The translations under genes were made by a program, and so were the position numbers. Source: Prorocentrum cordatum (taxonomy: Eukaryota; Sar; Dinophyceae; Prorocentrales; Prorocentraceae). From it: DNA of 62,000 nt. Within the stretch, counting starts at the first letter, position 1; each line of letters opens with the position of its first letter. The notes beneath the pieces are model-generated. The model made no database searches and was not told where the DNA came from. It saw nothing but the letters and a program-made list of their open reading frames with translations. Below, piece by piece: positions 1-10,630 of this stretch. The stretch spans positions 357,501 through 419,500 of the forward strand of contig CAUYUJ010009413.1 in NCBI GenBank assembly GCA_963575745.1, in the 5' to 3' direction.

Positions 1-82
1 GCCAGGAGGCGCCGGGCAAATCAGCCACGTGAGCCGATTCTCAGCCCCCCCCTTTGCTATCCCCCCCCTTCGCCGGACCCGA
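1..82. mobile_element. M12 element, right end only (cut by window edge)
   Basis: Matches the right part of the copies at 27310-27504, 31657-31840 and 45549-45740: a GCGCCGGG..AATCAGC..GTGAGC core, then a C-run, TTTGCTAT, another C-run and a terminal GACCCG. Complete copies begin with the inverse (CGGACGAAAGGGGGG), so this is an inverted-repeat element of about 190 bp. The left half lies outside the window. Confidence 0.7.
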
Positions 83-700
83 AACAGCTGCGGCGGGTTT
101 GCCTGGCGACCTCTCGATGCGCAGAGCGGTCGAGGCCGAGTCGTGGGAAGCTGTATGGTTGCGCTGCCCCCCTCCCCCTCGACAACAAAAACGCTCTCGT
201 CGCGCGCTGGGCGCCCGGGCGGCGCCCCCCACGCCGCCCCGCTCCGCGCGCCGGTGCGGGGGGCCGACGGCTCTGCTCGGGTGCGCCGCGCGGAGTCGAC
301 CCACGGGATCGCGTGTCCACGCGACCGCGCCTGGGCGTCAGACCGCGAGGGCTTGGAGGCGGATCTCCGAGGAGCGGCCTAGGTCCCTCCTCCTCCTCCT
401 CCTCGTCCTCCTCCTCCTTGTCCTCCTCCTCCTCCTCCTCGTCCTCCTCTCGGTCGGTTTGGTCCTCGTTTTCCTCGTCGTCGTCGTCCTCCCGCTCCCG
501 GGGCGCGATCCCGCGGATACGCGGCCGCACGGGTGCTGTCCGCGCGGGACATCCGCGAAGAAGCGCCCCGCAGCCGCGGGGTCGCGGCCCGGGGCCCGGC
601 CCGTGGGGCCGCGGGTGCGGACACTGCGAAGGCCTCACGGCTGCTGCCGCCGACCCTGACGGGGAGCGACGGCAACGGCGCTGACGTGGGTCAGAGTCTC
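83..700. other. GC-rich sequence without recognisable gene; (CCT)n tract inside
   Basis: All six frames give only low-complexity Arg/Pro/Gly/Ala translations. A pyrimidine tract of CCT/CTC units runs from about 385 to 500 and produces Leu- or Ser-runs in different frames. At about 509-524 there is a CCGCGGATACGCGG palindromic motif that recurs near 30932 in the same sequence context. No coding signal is seen. Confidence 0.6.
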
Positions 701-1165
701 CATGGATGCTTCTTGGGGTCTCTTCGAAGCGCTCTCGGGGCCCTCTTGATGGTCTCGTGGGAGCCTCGTGGGGGCCTCTCGGGGCTTCTTGGGGGCCTCT
801 GGGGGGCCTCTGGGGGCCTCTGCAGTTCGGGGCCTCTTGGCTCCTCCTGGGAGCCTCTCGGGGCCGAGCGCTCGAAATGTCCGCTCTGGTCCCTCGTCTG
901 GGCACTCTTGGAGCCGTCTTGGGGGCCTGTTGGGCCATCTTGGAGGCGTCTTCGTCCCTCCTGGAGCCCTCGTGGGCCATCTCGGAGCGATCTGGGGGGC
1001 CTCTTGGGCCGTCTTGGAGCGTCGGGAAGCGGAAGAGGCGAGAACGCCGAAGTGCATCAAAAACAACGGGACATCCATGTTGTTTCCTCTTGGAGCCCTC
1101 TTGAGAGTGCTCCTGGATGCCTCTTGGGGCGTCTTGCAGGGCTCTTGGGCCGTCTGGAAGCCGTC
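700..1165. repeat. CTTGG minisatellite, block 1 (about 15-bp period)
   Basis: Degenerate tandem units of the form GGGCCTCTTGGGGGC/GGGCCGTCTTGGA. The 15-bp period keeps frames open on both strands and creates spurious Pro/Arg/Lys-rich proteins. An internal segment at about 1010-1075 (GGAGCGTCGGGAAGCGGAAG then an A-rich stretch) recurs at 5521-5590 inside the second block, so the two blocks share a common composite unit. Confidence 0.8.
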
Positions 1166-1169
1166 AAAG

Positions 1170-1485
1170 CGTCTTCGACAGATCATTCGGCGATTCGGGG
1201 CTGGTCCGTGAGGCCGCGGATACGGATGTTCGTTTCGCTCACGAGATCGCGCGCGCGCAAGCTAAAGGCGACTTTTCGCCGCCAATTTCCGAGTTGCCTC
1301 AGAGGAGCAAGCATTACGGATACCGCTATTTTTTCTTTTTGATCCGCTTTTTCAGCCTCTTGGGAGGCCTTTGTCGCCGCCGCTGGATTCGCTCCGAAAT
1401 ACTGGTCAGAACGCACCCCAGGAGACGTCTGGGGAGTATTGTTTTCCCCAGGATAGGCACGCCGTTTGTGGAGAGCGATTTTTGA
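1170..1485. other. Unassigned sequence
   Basis: No protein family, repeat period or terminal inverted repeat could be recognised here. It contains a short AT-rich stretch at 1325-1350. Confidence 0.4.
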
Positions 1486-1492
1486 CCCCTGG

Positions 1493-1624
1493 CGATAACG
1501 TGCGTGACGGGGGAGGGAGGGTTTTGGAGGGGGGAGGGGGGGGGGCGGTCACGTCGCGATTCGCGCCACGAAGCGTGACGTGACCAGGAGGGGTGGGGGG
1601 CGAGACGGGTCACGTGCGTTATCG
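1493..1624. repeat. Imperfect inverted repeat with G-rich loop
   Basis: Arms CGATAACGTGCGTGAC (1493-1508) and GTCACGTGCGTTATCG (1609-1624) pair at 14 of 16 positions. Inside lies GGTCACGTCGCGATTCGCG, also found at the start of the 34583-34670 hairpin, so the two are relatives. It may be a small MITE. Confidence 0.55.
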
Positions 1625-1779
1625 CGAATAGTGAGAAAAACGGGCTCTTCATGTTCTTCGCCCCTCAGCTGTCCCAAGGTCTGGGCCAGGGGCTGGAAGC
1701 CGCGGGGCACTCCGGCCGACGGAGACGCGGCCTTGGCAGGCTTCGTGCTGACGGAGATCGGCGGGCCGAAGCGGCAGCA

Positions 1780-2060
1780 CAACGGGGGGGGGAGCCAGGG
1801 CCCACGCCCGCGTCCGAGGCAAGGGTCTCCCCCACCGAGACCTCGCGCTCCCCCCCTATCCTCAGAGTTCGGTGCGGACGTGAATAACGGCAGGTCCTGT
1901 GTCCCCCCCCCCCCCGTCCGCCTCCGCACCCCACCATCCCGCTCTCCCCCCCCCCCTCGCCCCCATCCTTCTGCCCCGCACCCCACCAAGCCAGCCTCTT
2001 CTCCTCCGTCCCCTCATCCCCCACTTGCACGCCCATGCACACGTCGCTCTCATTCCCCCG
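1780..2060. repeat. C-rich, polypyrimidine-biased stretch
   Basis: Contains several runs of 7-10 C and CCCCNCC clusters, capable of G-quadruplex formation on the minus strand. No coding content is recognised. Confidence 0.5.
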
Positions 2061-2670
2061 CTCCCCGAACCCTTGCTCTTTCCTTCGAATTTGGACAGGG
2101 ACGTGAGCAACAACAGTTCCTTCATCCAGGGCCAGCGCCAGCGCTGATGGCTGGTATGCAACAAAAGTGCACTGTTTTCTGAGTGCTTGCAGCCAGAGCG
2201 GTATCGATCAAAATTGGACCGTAGTCAGTTTCAGTCTGATCCTCGAATCGTTGAAGGAACGCACACGCTTCCTCGAATCCATGACTGATTCAGGGCGAAT
2301 TTGTTCTGAGAGACCGATGAGTCGAGCTTCAAGCAGTCATGCACTGACTGAGCTTCCAAATGTGAGGTTCTCGGCGCTCACATGAGCGGGGGTCAACTGA
2401 GTTTGTCTCGGTCTCGAATCCGTTCGCTTGCAGCCCCCTCCAAGGAGCCCCACACATGACCCATATGGCTCCTTTTTAAACAAACCCGGGATCGGGGAAA
2501 AGATCACAATCACCGACAGCCATTTCAACACCTCCAGGAGCCCCAACACTTCTCCCGATTCGGGTTCGGTTTCGTGGTTTCCACAAAGTGTGCCTGCGAC
2601 TAGGGCTTCCCATTTGCGTTTCAGGGAGCTGGGTCGGTGTGCCAGAGTCTCGCCTGGTGTCCAGTTGGTG
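2060..2670. other. Unassigned sequence
   Basis: More balanced base composition than the neighbourhood, with repeated GAATC/GATTC words around 2220-2290. Both strands hold short open frames of 70-165 residues with no recognised motif. Confidence 0.4.
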
Positions 2671-2674
2671 GGTC

Positions 2675-2885
2675 TGGACGCCCGAAATGGGTACGGAAAG
2701 AATGGGTACAATGCCCAACAGTAGTTCCTCTTCGTTTGGAACAGGAGTCGCTGTCGGTGTCGCCGCGGCCTGTGTCCATTTGAGACAGCAGGCCGCCTGC
2801 CCAACAGCGGCCGCTGTTGGTTTTGGACAACCATTGCTGCTGGGCATCGTGCCCATTTTTGTCCGTGCCCAGCTCGGGCGTCCGA
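2675..2885. mobile_element. M6 inverted-repeat element, copy 1
   Basis: Starts TGGACGCCCGAAATGGGTAC and ends with the inverse (..GTGCCCAGCTCGGGCGTCCGA). Inside the termini a second pair, ATGCCCAACAG and CTGTTGGGCAT, is also inverted, and the centre carries CAACAGCGGCCGCTGTTG. Related copies lie at 8772-8968 and 52861-53063. No coding capacity; a MITE of about 210 bp. Confidence 0.75.
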
Positions 2886-3040
2886 AGTGGGTGCCCGTCG
2901 GCGCCTCGTGTTGGGCGGGTGTGCCCGGGGCGTCGGCTGGTGCCCGCCCGTGGGCGCCTCGTGCGCGGGGCGGCAGCTTCGGCTGGTGCCCGCCCGCGGG
3001 CGCTTCGTGGGCGCCGCCAGCCTGCTTGGTGCAGTCGGGG
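2886..3040. repeat. GC-rich tandem-like units (TGGTGCCCGCCCGNGGGCGC)
   Basis: GGTGCCCGCCCG..GGGCGCCTCGTG recurs every 40-50 bp here, and again at 3222-3370 on the other side of an M18 copy. The two blocks look like one array split by insertion. Confidence 0.55.
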
Positions 3041-3045
3041 CGCTG

Positions 3046-3212
3046 CAGAAGGTGCTCTTTTAGTTTGGGAGGGGCTCTGTGTTCCTCAGTTGTTTTACTG
3101 TTTGCCTCAGGTTTGCCTTCGGCTTTCGATCGGGAATCGAAGCTAAGCTTGAAGAGAAAGGTGGCCTCGCTCCTTACTTCTCGTTCCTTAGGCCAACGCC
3201 CCGACTGTAGGT
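3046..3212. mobile_element. M18 dispersed repeat, copy 1
   Basis: Shares an ordered set of words with 18392-18551: GGGAGGGGCTC..GTGTTC, TTTGTTTT/TTGTTTT, a central GAAAT/GAATCGAAG..AAGCTT block, GCCTCGCTCCTTA and a final GACTGTA. Splits a GC-rich tandem block, consistent with insertion. Class unknown. Confidence 0.6.
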
Positions 3213-3221
3213 GTGCCGAAG

Positions 3222-3370
3222 TTTGCCGGGTGCCCGCCCATGCCCGACCGTGCCCGCCTCGTGGGCGCCTCGAGCGCCGGGTGTGTGAGCGGGCGGGTGT
3301 GCCGAAGCGTCGTCGGGTGCCCTTCCGTAGCCACCCGTGGGCGCCTCCTGGGCGACTCGTGCGCTGGGCG
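3222..3370. repeat. GC-rich tandem-like units, second half
   Basis: Same GGTGCCCGCCC and GTGGGCGCCTC words as 2886-3040, continuing the array after the M18 copy. Confidence 0.5.
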
Positions 3371-3384
3371 TGCGCATCGATGTC

Positions 3385-3650
3385 ACTACACGGGTCTTAC
3401 CACATTTTTTTTCACATCATATCTCGCACCACGTAGCTTACACCACATACCTGACCCACACTGCTTTCACCACGCAGCTTGCACCACACTGGTTGCACAG
3501 CACAGCTCAAACCACATAGTTTGCACAACGTAGCGTGCGGCACATGGGTTGCACGACTGAGCGTGCAGCACATAGCTTACACCGTCTTGCTTGCACCACA
3601 TAGTTTCCACCTCTATTGCACCACGTCTCTACACCATACAAATTCTCAGT
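3385..3650. repeat. Degenerate tandem array, about 16-17 bp period (CACCACATAGCTTG)
   Basis: About fifteen diverged copies of a CACCACATAGCTTG-like unit. The array is AT-richer than its flanks and opens short frames on the plus strand; no protein is implied. Confidence 0.75.
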
Positions 3651-3659
3651 GCAACACCT

Positions 3660-4015
3660 CACTTTTTGGGGTCCAAGCTGGCAAACATTAGATGCTTGCC
3701 TTTTGGTTGGCGCCCCTGAAGGTCTCCGAAGGCATCTGGTACGTCCAGGTACGTCAGAGGACCTCCCTCTCTAGGGACCTCCAGGGTCTGTCCCCCACAT
3801 CCAAGGGGGTCCTGCGGATGTTCTGTTGCTGTGCCAGTTTCGGCTGCTCGGAGCATTTCCGCGGCCTGGGGCCGTGAAAAGACGACTCATGGTGAAAGGC
3901 CGTCGGGGGGGAAGACCTGTGGTCTCCACGCCCTGTCTCCCTTAGGACCCTTTCCCTCCTCACGGAAGGCTCTTTTCGGTACCAAACTATGGTAGTGCGT
4001 ACACCGTCTTAAGTT
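3660..4015. other. Unassigned sequence with M11-like fragment
   Basis: Contains GGGACCTCC and GGCCTGGGGCC words resembling the core of the M11 family near 3770-3880. No gene is seen. Confidence 0.35.
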
Positions 4016-4019
4016 TTCA

Positions 4020-4160
4020 AGTCCGTTTTGAGCGTCGAGCGACGTCTGGTAGCCAATGAGATAGCGCCGAATTAGGAGTCGACTGGCGTCGGTGAACGTC
4101 GATTGGCGTCGATTCAGCATCGCGTCGACTCGTATCGATAAGCGTCGATCACCGTAGGCC
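4020..4160. repeat. Degenerate GTCGAT array
   Basis: GCGTCGATT/GGCGTCGA words recur roughly every 13-16 bp. Short array, no coding signal. Confidence 0.6.
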
Positions 4161-4389
4161 AACCAGATGGTTGCCACCGAAGGTTCTGTCCGAGTCGGAC
4201 TTTTTCGGCGACGTCCGCACAGTGCACAGTGCACGTAGGGCACCCACTCGGACGCGGAGACGACTCGCGCCTCGCGCGTCGCGGTCCGGGCCGGAGTGGC
4301 TGCCCTCATCCGAGTGGGGGCTGCGAGGGCGCAGGGGCGCTGAAGAAACTGCGCGTCGCGCACCGCGGGGCACGATGCGCGAAGCTGGG

Positions 4390-4519
4390 CTTGGCATCGC
4401 TCGGACGTGTGCATTTTTCCTCCGGCGAGGACCATCGAGGAGCATCCTTGATCATCTGGCGAAAAAAAACACGCACGAAACCGAAAAAAACAGGGAATGG
4501 ACGTCCGAGCGATGGCCAG
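4390..4519 (+). mobile_element. M1 MITE, copy 1 (TSD TGGG)
   Basis: Family reference copy. Left end CTTGGCATCGCTCGGACGT; the right end is its inverse, ACGTCCGAGCGATGGCCAG. The body has a GCATTTTT tract near the left end, GGCGAGGACCATCGAGGAGC, then an A-rich stretch (GGCGAAAAAA, CCGAAAAA). TGGG flanks both sides (4386-4389 and 4520-4523), a perfect 4-bp target-site duplication. About 130 bp, no coding capacity, so non-autonomous. Fourteen copies occur in the window, all in this orientation. Confidence 0.9.
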
Positions 4520-5145
4520 TGGGTGACCTGGATGCGGCAGGCTCGCGCGGAAGTGGTGCGGCGGCGACGCCGGCTCGGGCGACGCCGCCCGGCGTCGGCC
4601 GACGTCCACAGATCGGCGATCGTGGGGAGCCGCGGCCGCTCACAGGTCGAGCGAGCCACGCGGTGACAGAGCCCAAATGCAGACGTCATCGCGTCGCGAA
4701 CAGCGCCGCATCCATTTCTTCGGAGGCGTGCCCCGGGACGCCGAGGAGAGCGGTTGGCGGGGGGTGCTTTTGGAGACCGTGGCCCGCCCCCCGCGGGCGG
4801 GCACCGCCTCCTGGGACAGGGCTCCAGAAGTCCGCAGCCATCTCTCAGGAGGGAAAGAAGCACACAGAGATAATTCATCGTCGATTCCCAGAAAACGTGG
4901 GAAAATATGGGAAGTGGGGGGGAATACAAAAACCCAGAAAATATGCGAAAATATAGGGAATAGTTTTATTGAATCGCTTCGCTCATTCCGCCGGCCCGTG
5001 ATATGGCATCGCTGGTTTTTGTCTGTGTGTTCGTTGCCCATGTTGCGCTCTTGGGGGCGGGTGTCGTTCGGACGCGTTGCGTGGGGAGTTTTGATGGTGA
5101 AGCAGTTCCCTGGGGGTCGTCTCTCGATGGGGCGAAATAGAGTCG
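4520..5145. other. Unassigned sequence
   Basis: No recognised gene. An A-rich patch with GGGAAAATATGGGAAG (about 4895-4960) recurs in similar form near 56000-56070 (GGAAAATATTGGAAG), together with an ATTCATCGTCGATTCCCA motif, showing a shared unnamed repeat. Confidence 0.45.
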
Positions 5146-5148
5146 TCG

Positions 5149-5820
5149 TCAAGATGCTTCTTTGGGGGGCCTCTTGGGGTCTGTTGAGAGGCCGTTCGGG
5201 GGCGCCTGGGAGACATGTTTGAAGCCTTCTGGGGCTTCTTTTGGGCCTCCTGGGAGTCTCCTGGGGCCTCTTGGCGACATCTTGGGGCCTCTTGGAGGCC
5301 TCTTGGGGCCTCTTTGGGACCTCCTGGGCGCCTTCTGGACGGAGGGCTCCATTTTTGAGTTCTCGGTATCCCTCCTGAGTCCCTCTTGGGCCCGTCTTGG
5401 GGCCTCTTGGTCCGTCTTGGGCGGCACTTGGGCCGTCTTGAGGGCTCTCTTGGGTCGTTTCGGCGCCGTCTTGGGAGCTTCGTGGGCCGTCTTGGAGCGG
5501 TCTTGGGGGCCTCTTGGGCCGTCTTGGAGCGTCCGGAAGCCGAAAAAGCCAGAACACAAAAAACATAGAAAAAACCAATGAAAATCAACGATTTTGGCCT
5601 CTTGGGGCTCTCTTCGGAGGCCTCTTGGAAGGCTCTTGGGGCGTCTTGGAGGCCTCTTGGGCTGTCTTGGGGGCCTTTTGGGCCGTCTTGGGGTCATCTT
5701 CGGCGTCTTCGAGCGCTCTTTGGGCGTCTCGGGGGCCTCTTGGGCAGTCTTGGGGGCCTCTTGGGGCACTCTGAGCGCGCTCTGGGGAGCCTGAGAGGCC
5801 GCACCCAGAAGGAAAACCAT
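5149..5820. repeat. CTTGG minisatellite, block 2 (about 15-bp period)
   Basis: Long run of GGGCCTCTTGGGG/GGGCCGTCTTGG units, the same family as 700-1165. On the minus strand it reads as PKRPPRR-type five-residue repeats, an artefact of the period. The A-rich spacer at 5530-5590 matches that of block 1. Confidence 0.85.
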
Positions 5821-6064
5821 CTCTGAGTAGACTTGGTCGGGCGGCGGTCGGGCGGCGACCGGGCGTTGGTCGGGGTACTTTTCGCCGGGGGACCCCCAGG
5901 GGCCGCCCCGCGCGCGCGAACTAGAAATACTGTTAATACTGTTAACCAGTTACCGGAGATCTTAGCACGCCCTGGCCCGTTGGGCCGGCGAATTTGTGTG
6001 TATTTATTTGTGGGTTCCTGGGCCCCTTCAATCTCCCAAACCATAGTGCCGAGTCTGATTCGTA

Positions 6065-6255
6065 TTGTGGAGGACGATCAATAGAGAGGAAGCATGTTGC
6101 CAAATAATTTTCCAGATCTCTAAAACATGTAACATACATGTTTCAAACATGTAAAATAACATGTTCAAAACATGTTTAGACAATTTTCCTAAATTTAAGA
6201 CACTTTAAATTCGATGGTAAAACAGTTAATGTGTCCATTGTCGTGGCATCCACAA
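6065..6255. mobile_element. M8 MITE, copy 1 (hAT-like)
   Basis: Begins TTGTGGAGGACGATCA and ends ..GTCGTGGCATCCACAA. Flanks GATTCGTA (6057-6064) and GATTCGCA (6256-6263) agree at 7 of 8 bases, the 8-bp duplication expected for hAT elements. Interior is AT-rich with repeated ACATGTTT words. Second copy at 32145-32336. Confidence 0.8.
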
Positions 6256-6392
6256 GATTCGCAGGTTGACCCTTCCGAATCAAGAGTGCCCTTGTGGCCT
6301 GTGTGTTCTCGCCGCATGTTGTCAGAGTGAGGGGGCCGAACGGTCATTCACTGTCCCTGGGTGCGTGGCTGAAGTGGAATTCCGCGGTGCGG

Positions 6393-6395
<3 letters not shown>

Positions 6396-6428
<33 letters not shown>

Positions 6429-6430
6429 GA
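6396..6430. repeat. (TTG)n microsatellite
   Basis: About twelve uninterrupted TTG units. Confidence 0.95.
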
Positions 6431-6439
6431 ACATTATTT

Positions 6440-7080
6440 ATTCTAAAGAATAATTATTGTTGGGCCCCCTGGTGCGCGCCCCCCCTGCGCCGCCTAGGCC
6501 GCAGCTACATTTTCATCATTTTCGTGAGGAAGCCTCAGAAAAGAGGGTGTGTACAGGATCCGGTTGTTTTGTTGTAATCCGCTTTCCCTTGCAAAAAACA
6601 ATAGAAAATGACATTTCTTGTTCTAATATAATCAAATTTCAAGAATCCCTTGCAAAAAATAAGGTAAAGTGGACATTCGCGCGCGCAAGACGAAATCCTT
6701 CCAAAACCTTAGTGTTCGCAGCGATTTTAACATAAAAACATCAAAAAACCAATGGTTTTTCAACAAAAAATTGTCAAAATCTCATCCCGCGCGCTCTTGC
6801 GGATTCGTAGGAAACCCAACACTTTTTAAACATTTCTGTCAAACGGGCTTTTGCGAGCAACTTTTTCGAACTTCTGCGACAACGGTTGCGCACCTGCCAG
6901 GGCCATCATCCCTGTCAAATAATACCATGCGGGACACATTCGTTTTTTCTTCGCGCGCGCACGCCGAAATCTCCAAAAACCATTGGGCTTCTTAAGAATT
7001 TTAGCACCGCGCATCATAAAATCACACGAATCGCACCGTAGGTCCTCGAAAAACACCTGCACGACTTTTCAAAATTTCTA
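6440..7080. repeat. AT-rich segment with a partial internal duplication
   Basis: Lower GC than most of the window. The block TTCGCGCGCGCAAGACGAAAT followed by CCAAAA (about 6675-6710) recurs about 275 bp downstream (6951-6985), and AACCAATGG/AACCATTGG follows each. This suggests two diverged copies of a unit of about 280 bp. No gene is recognised. Confidence 0.5.
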
Positions 7081-7326
7081 CCCGCGCGCGTGCCTAACAA
7101 CTTCTGTGGGTGTGTACTCCACGCCAGTGTAGTAGCCACGGTCGTCCGCAGGCCACGAAGTGAAGTGTCCGAACGTCATAGGGCGGGAAGCTGGGTGTGG
7201 GTGGTGGCGAAGAGTCGTGTGGATATTTGGTAGAGCTTGCACTGCCCCCCCACAAAGTGGGGGTATTGGCTGGCGTCGCATGAAAACCCTGGCACTGGTG
7301 AGAACACTGAGCGTTCGGGTAAAGTG

Positions 7327-7480
<154 letters not shown>

Positions 7481-7489
7481 TCGTCGTCC

Positions 7490-7672
7490 CACCCGCAACT
7501 CGCCCCGCGACCCACCCGCGACCGCGACCCGCGACCCACCGCGACCCCGCGACCCACCCGCGACCCACCCGCGACCCACCCCGCGACCCACCCCGCGACC
7601 CACCCCGCGACCCACCCGCGACCCACCCCGCGACCCACCCCGCGACCCACCCCGCGACCCACCTTCGACCCA
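7490..7672. repeat. CCCGCGACCCACC minisatellite (about 13 bp)
   Basis: Tandem CGCGACCCACCC units, about fourteen copies with length variants. On the minus strand it reads GWVAGWVAG. It merges into the 95-bp repeats downstream. Confidence 0.9.
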
Positions 7673-8110
7673 AACCACGTTCAAGGTACAAATCACCATT
7701 TTCGGCGCTTGCGGCGAGCTTTTTTGCATTCCTTCCAGGTAAAGAGCCCACCACCCACCCCGCGACCAACTCGCGACCAACCCGCGACCCAAACCACGTT
7801 CAGGGTACAAACCCCCATTTTCGGCGCCTGCGGCGGGCTTTTTTGCCTTCCTTCCAGGTGGAGAGCCCGCGGCCCACCCGCGACCACGGTCAGGGTACAA
7901 ACCAAATGTTCCTGCGCCTGCGGCGGGCATCTTTTGCATCCGTTCCCGGTGGAGAACCCGCGGCCCACCCGCGACCCAAACCACGTTCAGTGTACAAACA
8001 ATTTTTGTTCGGCGCCTGCGGCGGGCTGCTTACGCATTCCTTTCAGGTGGAGGTGGAGAGCCCGCGACCACCCAAACCACGTTCACTGAACAAACCAATG
8101 CCGCACAAGC
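7669..8110. repeat. Tandem repeat of about 95 bp, five units
   Basis: Units start at about 7669, 7788, 7882, 7976 and 8072, each with CCACGTTCA-GGTACAAA, TTTTCGGCGCCTGCGGCGGGC, TTCCTTCCAGGTGGAGAGCCC, then CGCGACC. Spacings are 119, 94, 94 and 96 bp. The unit incorporates the CGCGACC word of the preceding minisatellite. Confidence 0.85.
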
Positions 8111-8269
8111 GCGGCGGCGGAATTTTGCATGCCGTCTGAGCCCGCAACGACCTCTTCAAGCCCCGCGCATCCACACCAGCCCGTCCAGCAACTTTGCCCT
8201 GGCGAGTTGCCTTGATCAGAGAAGCTGGGGAGCATAAAGTGGAAAAAAGGATTGCGTTGCCGTTATCTT

Positions 8270-8614
8270 GGGAAAGGAAGGGGAGGCAGGAGGAGTAAAC
8301 AGGGGACGAGGAGGACGCGGAAGAAGAGAGGATGTAAGGAGAAAGTGGAGAAAGAGGAGGTGGAGGAGCATGAGGACGAGGAGGGGGAGGAGGGGGGGGA
8401 GGGCGAGGAGGAGGACGAGGAGGGGGAGGAGGGGGAGGAGGATGATGATAAACAACAATGGGTGGACGATGATGGAGGCCGATGAGGGGGAGGACGACAA
8501 TGGGAGGACGATGATGGAAGGACGAGGGGGGGAGAGGGAGGACGAGGAAGAAGAGGAGGAGGACGAGGTGGAGGAAGAGGATGACGATGACGATGAGGAC
8601 GAAGACGAGGACGA

Positions 8615-8647
<33 letters not shown>

Positions 8648-8665
8648 GGAGAGCGCCATCGACAA
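8270..8665. repeat. (GGA)n-rich purine array
   Basis: Almost pure GGA/GAG/GAT triplets; yields Glu/Asp-rich and Arg-rich plus-strand frames and Ser/Pro/Leu-rich minus-strand frames. Treated as simple repeat, not as an acidic protein gene. Confidence 0.85.
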
Positions 8666-8771
8666 GGAAGGTGGGGGCCACGAGGTCCGCCGGCTCGACG
8701 ACGCCCGTGTCGCCCGCGCCCACCCCCTCACTCTTGTCCGCAATTGCGGGGTGCTACGTAGAAGTTTTAGG

Positions 8772-8968
8772 AAGCCCGAAATGGGTACGGACAGAATGAG
8801 TGCGATGCCCAACAACAGATGTTGTCCAAACGCGGCAGCGGCCGCAGTTGGACAGGCGGCCTTCTGTATCAAATGGACAGCGACAGCGGCAACGCCGACA
8901 GAGAACCTGCGCATAATGAACAAGATTTGCTGTTGGACTCTGTACCCGCTGTTTCCGTACCAGATTCG
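8772..8968. mobile_element. M6 element, copy 2
   Basis: Begins AGCCCGAAATGGGTACGGAC and carries GATGCCCAACAACAG, GCAGCGGCCGCAG and CTGTTGGAC as in copy 1. The right terminus is diverged or truncated (ends near TTCCGTACCAG). Confidence 0.65.
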
Positions 8969-9379
8969 ATCGTGCCAGGTGTTGGGTTTTTGTTGGTAGT
9001 GCGATGCCTCCGCCGTCGTTCCGCTCCTACTGCCTCCGCCTCCCTCAGGCACACACAGAGGCGGCGGTCAGCTCTGGCTATGTTTTTGTTTGGGGGAGGG
9101 GGGGGCGGCGCCTTGCGCGTCCGGGCTCATACTGGTTACGCAGTAATTACGTGGCGATGTCTGTGCGCGGAGTCGGGCCCTTGCCGATCTTGCTACTCCG
9201 CACCCCCACGGGTAAATCTGCTACTCCGCACCCTTGGTCGATCTCAGCTTGCATCGCTTCGATTGCATGAGGGCAGCTGGGTGTTCATGTTCCTTCTGCC
9301 GCCTCGTCCTCCTTGGGCATCCAGAGAGTTGTGTTCTGCTGGCTGCTCTTGGATGGTTCCCCAGTACCACTTGCCTTCT
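8969..9379. other. Unassigned sequence
   Basis: A long plus-strand open frame crosses this stretch, but the part here has no recognised motif. GCACCC..GGTAAATCTGCTACTCCGC words are repeated once (about 9195-9235). Confidence 0.35.
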
Positions 9380-9517
9380 TCCGCCAAGGAGAGCGACTCC
9401 GACTGCTATCTCAGGTATGTCCCAGAGGACGAGTGGGACGAGCACCCGTGGCCGTATGCCGAGTCCATGGAGCGGGCCGAGGAGACGGAGGTGCATGAAT
9501 GCATCTGTGTCAGGTTG
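9380..9517 (+). CDS. Possible exon (hypothetical, acidic)
   Basis: About 46 codons within a longer open frame. Third codon positions are almost all G or C, unlike the flanks, and the translation (ESDSDCYLRYVPEDEW.. ending ..ETEVHECICV) is not low-complexity. It is rich in Glu, Asp and aromatic residues. CAG|GTATG and CAG|GTTG sequences near 9412 and 9515 could be splice donors. No family is recognised, no start codon can be assigned, and chance openness remains possible. Confidence 0.3.
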
Positions 9518-9519
9518 TT

Positions 9520-10030
9520 TCTCTTTCTCACAGCGGCTTCAGAAGAGAATACCAGGATGGTGTCGATGAGGGGTCCAGTGACAGATTTTGAGAAATATCC
9601 TGACCAGCGAAAAATCGCCAATCAGTCCTTCCCAAGTAAGGTGTGTAAGAAGTTATCATTGGGCGGGGGGCGTATGATAATGGCATTGGCCGCGGTGACC
9701 ATGGAACGGCCTTCCCAGCGAGAACGTTGCTTTTGCAGGGCCTGTGCCATCCAAGGCAGTGGTGGAAGCAATCGTAGTGCACTCAGCCGCTCAGCCTTGC
9801 GACTGAGCTGCGGAGCGTCAGCCTGGCGCAGGGCATCCTCCCGTGGCTCTGCTCAGCCTTGCGGGCACCGTCCCGCCCAAGGTGGTGAGGGCATTTGGGA
9901 AGCCTCTCCGATGTGGAGGCGGAGGTGATTCCGCTGCGCCACCTTATAGGCGAAGGGCAGTGCATTCGTGCGTAGCAATAATGAGCCAACCCTTTTCTTA
10001 CAGGTCCCCATCTCGTGTCTTGATTTAACG
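9520..10030. other. Unassigned sequence
   Basis: The plus-strand open frame continues to 9928, but the codon bias of 9380-9517 is lost and no motif is recognised. Confidence 0.35.
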
Positions 10031-10039
10031 CTTGGATGC

Positions 10040-10491
10040 GCAAACTGGGGATGACGATGGCGATGACGACGACAGTGGTAGTTCTGTAATGATGATGGCG
10101 ATGACGATGATAATGATGCTGATGATGATGTTGATGATGACGATGGTGGTGATGATGATGCTGATGCTGATGACGATGATGATGATGCTGATGATGCTGA
10201 TGGTGGTGGTGGTTGCAAGTGCGGTGATGATGATGATGATGATGATGATGGTTGTGGTTGCAACTGCGGTGATGATGATGCTGCTGATGATGATGATGCT
10301 GATGATGTTGATGATGATGATGCTGATGATGCTGCTGATGATGATGATGATGAGGACGACGACGACGATGCTGATGATGGTGATGGTGATGGTGATGGTG
10401 ATGGTGATGATGATGATGATGATGCTGATGCTGATGCTGATGCTGATGATGATGATGCTGATGCTTATGCTGATGCTGATGATGATAATGA

Positions 10492-10525
<34 letters not shown>

Positions 10526-10584
10526 GGCGGTGGTGATGATGATGATGATGATGCTGATGATGATGATGATGATGATGATGATGC

Positions 10585-10627
<43 letters not shown>

Positions 10628-10630
10628 ACG
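10040..10630 (+). repeat. (GAT)n triplet array 1
   Basis: GATGAT with GCT, GGT and GAC variants. Reads as Met/Leu or Asp on the plus strand and His or Ser/Ile on the minus. The first third is diverged and the 3' end is nearly pure GAT. Confidence 0.95.

Noticed and set aside
8268-8999. Acidic Glu/Asp-rich protein of 243 residues
   Set aside because: Entirely GGA/GAT triplet composition; equally open in the neighbouring frames.
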